DNA of 64,000 nucleotides, from contig NC_083582.1 in NCBI RefSeq assembly GCF_027579695.1, positions 1,935,378-1,999,377 on the forward strand, in the 5' to 3' direction. The stretch's first letter is position 1. Each line of letters starts with the position of its first letter. The DNA comes from Neoarius graeffei. Lineage: Eukaryota; Chordata; Actinopteri; Siluriformes; Ariidae. A program made the position numbers and the translations under genes. This document shows positions 55,922-64,000 of this stretch, piece by piece. The notes beneath the pieces were generated by a model. It did not search any database. It had not been told where the DNA came from and worked only from the letters and a program-made list of their open reading frames with translations.

Positions 55922-58587
55922 ATGACCTGGATCTGTAAGTTGTGCGCAGCTGCTTTCAACACAAAATCAGACTTACTCACTCACTATAGGCTGCAACACA
56001 GTCACTATTCCAGAATCAGCCCTCTTCCCTGCCTCTACAGTGACTGCATTTGTACATGTCAAACATTTCCTGCACTGAAAGCACATTTATCAAGATGTCA
56101 CCCAGAACAACCAGTCAGTCATTCTCTGCATAGTCAGGGTCCTGTGATATTTAAATGCCCTTTATGCACATTTCAGCAGCCCCTTTCTCAATCTGCTGTT
56201 TTCAGTCATCTTCGTAGGCATTTGAAAAACCATGAAACGGTGCAGTGCCCATATAAGGATTGCTCATACGCCACAAATGTGTACTCCTCATTCAATACAC
56301 ACCAAAGTCGAGAACACCAAGCAGATCTTGTGGCAGACTTTCAAACTGAGATTGCCAGTGAGGATCCATGTAATCTGGCCAGTGCTTCAGAGGAAACTAG
56401 TGAAGAATGCCCTGGTCCGAGCAGGGAATTGGAGAATGCGGATCATGTTGAGACAGTCAGTCTTAGAAATCAGCTTAAAAAGTATGTGTCGTCTTTGTTC
56501 TTGAAGATGCAGGCTATCCTACATATCTCCGACACTGCCACTCAGGAAATAGTAGACCACTTGAATGAAGTCTTCTTTCTATCTGAGCCACTGATCAAAG
56601 AGGCAGTTCATGATGTACTTACAAAAAATGGTCACTGCATTTCAGAATCTGCACTAAGTGAAGTTGTTGCTGCTATCATGGACTGCAATGTTCTGTCTAC
56701 TTCAACTTGTAAAGGTGCTGAGTTGAGTTCCTCAAAGCGCAGAAAAACCTTTATAGAGCACAACTATCCTTGTGTAATGCCAGTGGAGTACCAGTTGGAG
56801 CCTGGCCATGCCAGCATGTATGTTCCTATACTTTCGATGATTCAAGAGCTGTTTAGAAGCACAGACATTCTTAAGAAAATTTCTGAAACAGATACTGCAT
56901 TCAATCAATATGTTTCATGCGCCAATGGCTCTTACTTCATGGAAAATGAGTTGCTGTCAACTGGGGATCTCGTCTTACCACTCCAGTTGTACATTGATGA
57001 TTTAGAACTTTGTAATCCGCTTGGTACATCACGCAAAATTCACAAGGTGTGTGCTGTATATTGGGTCCTCGCTAATCTTCCACCAAAATACAGGTCAACA
57101 TTACATGCTATACAGTTAGCAATACTGGTAAAAGTGACAGATCTCCGCAAGTATGGATATGCAGCTGTACTTGCTCCATTGCTGCGTGACATTCATACTT
57201 TGGAAGTGGACGGTGTGTTCATTGAAGGACTTGGCCAAAATGTCAAAGGCACTGTCTTTTGTGTGTCTGCAGACAATTTGGCCGCTCATGGACTAGGGGG
57301 TTTTGTAGAGTCTTTCAGATCAGGCTGTGTTTGCAGATTCTGCTTGGGCTCAGTTGAACAGTATCAAGAATCCGAAGTCAGAGATGAGAAGTTTGCTCCG
57401 AGAACTAAAACCAGCCATGACCTGCATGTGCAAACAGTTAAGGTAAGTGACACTTTGAGCAGCCACTTTGGTGTTAAAGGTGGCTGTGTCTTGCAGGAGT
57501 CTCTGGATTACTTCCATGCTCTCACAGGGTTTCCTCCAGACATACTCCACGATCTTTTGGAAGGCATTGTTCCAATGGAGCTCAGTCTTTGTCTTAAAGA
57601 GATGATCCGACTGAAGTACTTCACTTTGGACTTTTTGAACAACAAGATTACCACGTTCCCGTATCAACATGCTGATAAAGTGAACAGACCTCAGCCTCTT
57701 TCCCAGGCTTCTCTTTCTCGGGGGACAATAGGAGGTAATGGGCATGAAAATGCTACTCTCCTCCGACTTCTTCCACTGCTTATTGGCAGTGAAGTACCAG
57801 AGGGGGATCGGGTATGGGCAGTTTTAATGGATCTCAAGGAGGTTGTGGAGCTGGCTTTGTGCCCATCATTTACAGATGAAACTGTGGACTATTTGGCTTT
57901 CAAGATCAGTGATCACAGACGGGCACTACTTGATGTTTTCCCCGAGGTAAGGCTCCGCCCAAAGCACCACTATGTGGAGCACTATCCTGCCTTAATTAAA
58001 TGCTTTGGGCCCCTCTGCATGTTTGGACCATGCGCTTTGAAGCAAAGCACCGCTTTTTTAAAAGAGTGGTGCATGACGTGCAAAATTTCAAAAACATTTT
58101 GAAGACCATGGCAATCAGGCATCAGCATATGATGGCATACCATCTTGCTTCACCATCATTTTTCAAGCCAAACACTCAAGCAACCAGGGTTGACTCTGTT
58201 TTGGTTTCATCGCTACCAGAGGTTGCTCAACTACACATCAGAGAACACACCACTACTGACACAATCTTTAAGGCCTCAAAAGTGACCATTGATGGCACAG
58301 ACTATGTCTGTGGAATGTTTCTGTGTGTAGGAGCAAGTGGTGGGCTGTCTCAGTTCAGCAAAATTGAGCAGATTTTACTTTGTAATAACAATGTGTCTTT
58401 TTTGTGTTCTGATTATGAATCTTGGTATGTAGAACATCTACGTTCCTATGAGCTGACTTTGCAAAAAAGCTTTTCTGTCCACATACAGTCAAATTTGAAT
58501 GACATCATCCCCCTCCCAGCATACCGTGTGGACGGCGCTCTTATTCTCACCCCGAAGAGGTTTATACTTGTAAAACAACAGAGTTAA
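55922..58587 (+). pseudogene. Zinc-finger DDE-type transposase of EnSpm-B (one frameshift)
   Basis: ATG at 55922, 15 bp after a splice acceptor. The first 700 codons are open; near 58020 a 1-base loss shifts to the frame that continues to the TAA at 58585. Four C2H2 fingers (CKLC...HYRLQH, CICTCQTFPALKAH, CPLC...HLRRHLK, CSYATNVYSSFNTH). Candidate catalytic residues Asp359/360 (YIDDLELCNPLGTSRKIHK), Asp451 (SADNLAAHGLGGF, then CRFC) and Glu547 (PPDILHDLLEGIVP). C-terminus with HHYVEHYPALI and WTMRFEAKHRFFKR. Diverged from EnSpm-A along the whole length but collinear. Single frameshift and otherwise intact, so recently active by implication. Confidence 0.9.
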
Positions 58588-58629
58588 GGTAAGGAAAAAA
58601 GACACGCGCACACAGACACAGACAAGCAG

Positions 58630-59600
58630 GGCTTGGGGGGTACGCATCAGAGTGTAGTCGACGGGTGGGGGAGTGGCGATCGAGATCAGTGAGGTATGAC
58701 TGCAAGGTTGTTGAGGGGCTTGTAAGCGATTAGGAGGAATTTGAAGTTAATGCGTTGCTTTATGGGGAGCCAGTGGAGTTGTCTGAGGATAGGGGTGAAA
58801 TGTACTCTGGAGGGGGAGCGAGAGAGCAGTCAGGCAGCAGAGTTTTAAACATCTTGTAGTTTGAGGAACAGTGGAGGGGAGGCCATACATTGTGCTATTT
58901 CAGTAGGTGAGTTTGAATCTGGAGGTAATGGGTCGCAGGCGTGCAGTGTTTCGTAAGTGGAAGAAGGATGGTTACATGGTTAATGTGTGATCTAAATGAG
59001 AGTGCAGGGTCCATGTATATTCTAAGGTTTTTGACCAGGGGGAAGGGAGTGGCCATTGATGCAAGGTGAGAAGTTCTGACGGGTGGGGAAGATGGATTTT
59101 GGGCCAAAGAAGGTTTTAATGTCAGTGAGACAGCAGATGAGGGTGTAGAGATTGGCAAGAGAAATGGTTTTGGTGGTGATGTAAAAGCCTAGAATAGCAT
59201 CATCGGCATAACAGTGGAATTTGAGTCATGGAAGCATGTACAGAATGAAGAGGAATAGGGCCCAGGACTGAACCTTGAGGGACTGTGTATGACTGTGATG
59301 GTGTGGGAATTATGATTGATTGTGACGTGGAATCTATGAGACGGGTAAGATTTGAACCAGTCGGGGGCGTCGTGGCTCAGGTGGCTAAGGCGCCATGCCA
59401 TAAATCCGGGGACCTGGGTTCGGTTCCGACCCGGGGTCGTTTCCCGGTCCCTCCCTGTCTCTCTCTCCCACTCATTTCCTGTCCTGTCTCTACACTGTCC
59501 TATCCAATAAAGGTGAAAAAAGCCCAAAAAATATCTAAGATTTGAACCAGTAGAGGGTGGTGTTGGTGATGCCAATGGATTCTTGGTGACTTTGAGGGCA
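58630..59600 (-). pseudogene. LINE remnant with a nested SINE
   Basis: On the minus strand the translation contains LHWLPIKQRINFKFLLIAYK, a common segment near the C-terminus of fish LINE reverse transcriptases, with upstream pieces TISLANLYTLICC and GPKSIFPT. Many stops. Sits between the transposase and companion gene of EnSpm-B. Confidence 0.65.
59346..59550 (+). mobile_element. Second tRNA-derived SINE family with 15-bp target duplication
   Basis: SINE at 59361-59535 flanked by TAAGATTTGAACCAG (59346-59360 and 59536-59550). A box GGCTCAGGTGGCTAAGG, B box GGTTCGGTTCC, 3' end with AATAAAGGTGAAAAAAGCCC. Different from the other SINE in this window. Confidence 0.93.
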
Positions 59601-59818
59601 GCTGGATCAGTGGGATCTTCTCCATGTCTGCCATTTTGAATTTCCAGAAATACATTTTTAGCTGCAGAATGTACTGTACTTTTGTCATACTAGTAAATAT
59701 TAGTTTATTACTTCGTAAACATATTAATGAAAATATCAAATTTGGCAATAGGTAGCAGTTTTAACGAGCAGCATAGTTGTAATACCTACTCTGGCCACTA
59801 TCCTGCACAGTGCACCTT
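59600..59818. mobile_element. Truncated TTAA MITE
   Basis: Matches the right two thirds of the MITE at 62617 (GTGGGATCTTCTCCATGTCTG to AGTGCACCTTAA). It lies just before the companion gene. Confidence 0.75.
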
Positions 59819-61224
59819 AAACATGATGAACTTCCACTTACTACTTTTTGCTAAGGGAAGCTGCACAGTATATGATGTTGTTAAGCAATCTTTTTTTGTT
59901 TGTTTGTTTGTTTGTTTTAGCACAATGACTACTACATCCCTGCCCATGTTGCTGAGAGTAGAGCAACCAGACCAGCCACCAAGGAAGCTGAAACTGGGCG
60001 CTCGACCTGATTCTGTTGACTCACTAATCCGGATACTAAAACATGAACTGGACCTCGACCTCGATGTTGACCTTCTCTACGAAGACCCAGATTTTGATGG
60101 AAAGCTCACTGCCCTGACCGATATTAATGAACTGCCGCAGAAAGCTGTTGTACACATTACTTTTTCTCAAGACTCAAGCTCAGTTGCATCAACAGTGTTG
60201 CTCTCTGACGTCTCGTCTCCAGAGCGTCTGAGCAGGTGGCCGCCAGGGCCTTTTCCAATCCCAATGTTCTCATTCGACATAGAGCTGAAGCTGAGGGACG
60301 GAAATGCTGAATATGAAAACAAGAACACCTACCTCAACTTAACCCGTGACCTGAAGCACAGCATCTTGGAGAGTATGGCTTCCACCATTTATGGTTTTAA
60401 AGCTTATCCGAGTGACAAGGAAATTTCAATGGCCGCCGAGGCTCTTGTGGCCAAACATCCCTGCTTGACCCAACCAGGGGCTGAAAAGGGCTGGAATGGG
60501 TGGAAGAACTCTATTAAGTTTAAAATGGGCAATTACAGAAACAAGATGAGACGGGCTGGATGTCAAGAAGTTGTGGTCAATTCTGGTAAAAGGAGTAGGA
60601 GCCACCCGGAAAAAGAGCCTTCACATTTGAACATCAAGCGACCAAAGAGTGCGGAATTAAATTTCTTGCCCAACTTTCCTAAAGGAAAGGATCCGTCACA
60701 ACTGGAGGAGATGAGGCAGACAATTGTTGACGAATGCAAGAAAGTGGACAAGGACCTGACCCTCATCCGAAAACTGATGGAGGCCACATTCCCTCTACGC
60801 AGAGATCGTTATGTCCTTCCCTCCTGTGAATGAGATCATGGACCTCTGGCCAGCTCTGAAAATTGAGTCAGAGGTGATTTAACATGAATCAGCTCTTCAA
60901 TTGCAGTTTCTCATGCAAATGTATAGGAATCACATTATTATATTTTAAGTCCGATCTTACTAATTTTAATGTTGCTATATTTGCCTTCTATTTTTGTGCT
61001 ATGTATGCAGTTGTATGCAGAATTCCAGCGACTCACGAACCAGAACCTGCCCAATACATTTTATGCTGAGTTGGACCACCATCTTCCACGAATGATGACT
61101 CTATTCAGGCAGAAGGCTGCCAAAACGGGGAAGACTGGAGATGCTCTGGCCAGCATTTTAAAACTTCATGATGAGCAGGTAAAAGATTAAGATGAACTTT
61201 GCCATTTGTCTGGTTGTAATATAC

Positions 61225-61835
61225 ATTCCTCCAAAAAATAAAGGGGGCTCCAAAAAATAAAGGGGGCACCAAAACAACGTAATGCAGCTCCAAGTCAAAA
61301 ATACTTAATAGTGTTATGAGGCAACACTCATTGTGGATCCATTTTGCCTACTGTTGTGCAAAATTAACAAGCAATGGTTAGAAATTAAAGGTCACCAAAA
61401 TATGCCCCTAAAATAGTTTTGTCAGGTGGTGCCACAAACCATTTCTCTTTTCATTCTTTCTGTCTAAATCTTTTGGTGACTCGTGCATTTTGACGATTTC
61501 GCAGCCCTGTAGGTACCACGAGTCGGTGTCTTGGATAAGTAGCACTACTTCGGGGGGCGGTGAGAAACTATCAAAATGCACTTGTCACCAAAAAATCAGC
61601 CAGAAAGGATGAAAAAAGAAATGGTCTAACACCACCGGACAAATAAATTATTTTGGGGCGTATTTTAGTTATTGCCTCTAATTTCTACCCATTGCTAGTA
61701 ACGTTTTGCACAACAGTAGGCAAAACGGACTCACAAGTATAGCTTTGCTTCCTAACTGGACAGGCTGTTATCAGACGTATAATTGACCTGGAGTTGCATT
61801 GCATTGTTTTGGTCTTTCCTTTGTTTTTGGAGCAG
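61225..61835. mobile_element. Foldback MITE, copy 2 (intron of the companion gene)
   Basis: Palindromic, with arms such as CCTACTGTTGTGCAAA and TTTGCACAACAGTAGGC, ends GCTCCAAAAAATAAAGG and CCTTTGTTTTTGGAGC. Same family as 35255-36045. Confidence 0.8.
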
Positions 61836-62034
61836 TGTACATATGAGCCGTATGACATGTTCTGCTTGCATTGATTTTAAAATAAGCTTTTCAATGACCA
61901 AGTTTTTTTCTTTTCTGCTCTTTTTTTTATCTGAATAGGAATCCCATGACATCCACAGCAGACGCACCACAGCTCTACAAGCCTTGCCTGTATATCTGCG
62001 TGATGATGCGACAGAATTATTCAGGACCTGCACA

Positions 62035-62616
62035 GTGAGTCACCATCAGATCTTGCACTGTTAAATGGTTCCGATAAAATGTGGTGGTGTTTTTTGGATC
62101 TGGTGACCCTCATTTCCCAGATTACATGTCAGCTTTTGGTTGCATTCAAGTCTTTATTTTTGAGTGAATTGTCCCTGAAATTCCTGTTGGTAACATTCCA
62201 TTGATTCTCAAAGGGGCTTTAGGTCTGGCGAGTTAGAATGCCCATACCACCAAAGCACCAAAATGTTGTATGGTAATCTATGGGGTATAATCAAGAGGGA
62301 AATGTGGGTCACCAGATTCAAAAGCAGAAAACAGCTGACAGCAAAGCATCAAGGATATATGGGCCTCCATAACTCCCATGCAATGCTTCTGCCATTGACT
62401 TCAATGCTAAGGTGCATCATGCCAGTAATTAAGGCAAAGATTCCTACCTAAGATTTGAACATTAATGTGTAGTTTAGAAAGTACCATATTTCGGCTGATT
62501 TGATGTCTGAATTGAAAATGGTGATTTCATAAAAATATTCAATTTTTTTTTTTTTTTTTTTGGAGCTGGAAGCCCAACATATGAAAGAATATACAAAACT
62601 TATTGGAATAGTTTAA
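62035..62616. other. Intron sequence
   Basis: AT-rich; nothing recognised beyond a T18 run at 62546-62563. Confidence 0.4.
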
Positions 62617-62963
62617 AGGTGCACTGTGTAATATTTCTAGTTTATTTCCAGAATTCATGTTGTCCATTCACAAATGTTACCTTTTTCATGAATACTTAAC
62701 GCCACCATCAAATTCTAAGTATTAATTATGACTAGGAAAATTGCACTTTTCATACATAAGTGGGATCTTCTCCATGTCTGCCATTTTGCATTTGATATTT
62801 TTAGCTGAAGAATGTTCTGTACTTTGGCCATACTAGTAAATATTAATTTATTACCAATAAAATATGTAAAAAGATCAAATTTGGCAATAAGCAGCACAGT
62901 TTAAACGAGCAGCATAGTTGCGATACCTGCTCTGGCCATAATCCTACACGGTGCACCTTTTAA
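62613..62963. mobile_element. MITE with TTAA target duplication
   Basis: Element 62617-62959 (343 bp), ends AGGTGCACTGTGTAA and CTACACGGTGCACCTT, flanked by TTAA (62613-62616, 62960-62963). TTAA duplications occur in piggyBac and Kolobok; superfamily not assigned. Confidence 0.8.
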
Positions 62964-63682
62964 AATCCTTGTCATGAATCTCTGATCTATGAATGTTTGA
63001 TCAAATTATGGAAATGTTTTTACATGATATTAAAATTTTTTGGAAAGGAGCTGGAAGTTGCTAACTTGTTTAGCATGGATGCTTTCATAAAACATACCCC
63101 AGTTGTCTACAATTGAACTGCTTTGACTAAACAGCATCTGCATTCATGTAGGTCCTCATTTTTATTTTCTGTCTTTCTGTTCATCCAGGATGATTCTGAT
63201 GAACCTGACCTCGATGGTGTTGCTCTGGGCCTTCTCACCTTCGCCAACAATGATGCAGGCCTCTACAATGCACTGAGGGTGTCCGTCGTGATTGAAGGTG
63301 CTGTTGTGACGAGTGTCTCCCGACATACTGACACGTTTCTTATCATGTTTGGGCTTATGTACGCTTTGCACCTCAGCTATCCAAAGGCCTTGATCAACAC
63401 CTTTGAATTTGTCCAAAAAATCTTGCTTGGCCTTGATGGTGGGAAACTTTCACCCAAATTGCAGACCATGAAAATTGACTTGTCCATGTGAGTGTGAAGG
63501 GTAGAAGGTAGCCAAGTTGTTTTGAGAAAGTGTTTTAAGGAGGTACTGTTTGAGTTGCTTATTTTTTGCTTCAGTTGCACCATTTTTGTGGTTCAGTGTT
63601 CAGGGGTACCAAAGTATTGGTATACACCATTCTAGTGCTGATAAATGCTTATCTTAAGTGATATTTGGAATAATGTGGCATT

Positions 63683-63683
<1 letters not shown>

Positions 63684-63729
<46 letters not shown>

Positions 63730-63755
63730 TGATTGTGTGTGTGTGTGTGTGTGTA
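63684..63755. repeat. (TG)n(GA)n(TG)n microsatellite
   Basis: Two TG runs split by GAGAGA. Confidence 0.95.
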
Positions 63756-63759
63756 AATG

Positions 63760-64000
63760 TTTGAATGAGGGCAACTCTCCTTCGTCTGTATAAATATCAA
63801 CATGTTGGTCAAAACAAAGCAAGAAATCATAACCGCGCAAGTTTATAGGAATAGGGGAGCGATGAACAACTAAATGAATGAATGAGGGCAACTCTTTCCT
63901 TCCTCTGTATAAATCGGAAAAGAAATCTGACATTGCAACATGTTGGTCAAAATAAATCAAGAAATCATAACAGCGCAAGTTTATAGGAACAGCAAGGGGC
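63760..64000. repeat. Tandem repeat of about 117 bp, reaching the window edge
   Basis: Two copies: GAGGGCAACTCT at 63767 and 63884, both continuing through ACATGTTGGTCAAAA, AGAAATCATAAC and GCAAGTTTATAGGAA. It lies 270 bp after the companion gene's stop, as the 132-bp array does further downstream in EnSpm-A, so it may be the right subterminal region of EnSpm-B. Confidence 0.65.

Larger units (their letters stand above)
59925..63491 (+). pseudogene. SAMD3-like companion gene of EnSpm-B, four exons, one frameshift
   Basis: Start ATG at 59925, five bases after acceptor TTTGTTTTAG. Exons: 59925-60873 (frameshift by one base near 60800), 61011-61178, 61939-62034, 63189-63491. N-terminal PB1/ubiquitin-like domain (LKLGARPDSVDSLIRILKHE, YEDPDFDGKLTALTDINELP); conserved middle (FDIELKLRDGN, YPSDKEISMAAEALVAKHP, FKMGNYRNKMRRAGC); after the frameshift REIVMSFPPV and LWPAL; then EFQRLTNQNLPNTF, RRTTALQALPVYLRDD, and last exon FGLMYALHLSYPKALINTFEF. 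All splice sites are GT-AG. Collinear with 37613-40822. The conserved exon structure argues for a real spliced gene of the element rather than random ORFs. Function unknown. Confidence 0.85.
49838..64000 (+). mobile_element. CACTA/EnSpm-type transposon B, right end outside the window
   Basis: The proposed left end is CACCGTAAACCCGAATG at 49838, similar in form to CACTGTAAA ends. Inside are the same two genes as in EnSpm-A: transposase (55922-58587) and SAMD3-like companion (59925-63491). The 5' region is loaded with SINEs and a composite transposon. Tandem sequence at 63760-64000 may be the start of the right subterminal region. The left boundary is the weakest part of this call. Confidence 0.65.

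Overview
The window looks like teleost fish nuclear DNA. One host gene is visible, an interferon-induced very large GTPase (VLIG/GVIN1 type). The rest is dominated by fish-type transposable elements: Gmr1-like Ty3/Gypsy elements with SCAN-like Gag, Tc1-like elements, hAT derivatives, animal CACTA/EnSpm-type elements with zinc-finger transposases, a tRNA-derived SINE in several copies, LINE remnants and microsatellites. The species cannot be fixed from sequence alone.

Layout. 1-4083 (-): the 5' part of a decayed Gmr1-like LTR element (LTR 3673-4083, then gag, protease and integrase, running off the left edge). 4221-5269: two SINE copies. 5436-10355 (-): a near-complete, young Gmr1-like element with matching LTRs, an ATCTT target duplication and integrase encoded before reverse transcriptase. 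10972-15956 (+): the VLIG GTPase, one 78-nt exon plus a 4.8-kb final exon. 16300-17063: a Tc1-derived remnant and a SINE. 17858-24880: a 7-kb minisatellite, strongly strand-asymmetric (C-rich top, G-rich bottom strand), with a ~1.9-kb higher-order duplication. 25418-28833: TE fragments, an ACTATAGT palindrome cluster, and a decayed Tc1 element split by a hAT element. 28834-42423: a second Tc1-like element split by a 12.2-kb CACTA/EnSpm-type transposon (30021-42204).

That 12.2-kb element (EnSpm-A) carries two genes on one strand: a four-zinc-finger DDE-type transposase, itself interrupted by a 1276-bp hAT element, and a five-exon companion gene of the SAMD3-like family with a PB1/ubiquitin-like N-terminus. 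From 49838 to beyond the right edge lies a diverged relative (EnSpm-B) with the same two-gene order, different internal insertions and its own frameshifts. Between them (42430-49731) are a LINE remnant, a composite transposon with a nested hAT, a larger CAGGG-ended element, and an LTR element reduced to gag, the integrase tail and a 3' LTR.

The most notable system is the repeated pair zinc-finger transposase plus SAMD3-like companion. It occurs twice with the same order and compatible splice sites, which suggests the two products act together in transposition; the companion's role is not deducible from sequence. Nearly everything else is nested insertion history, and target-site duplications give a clear relative order for many events.
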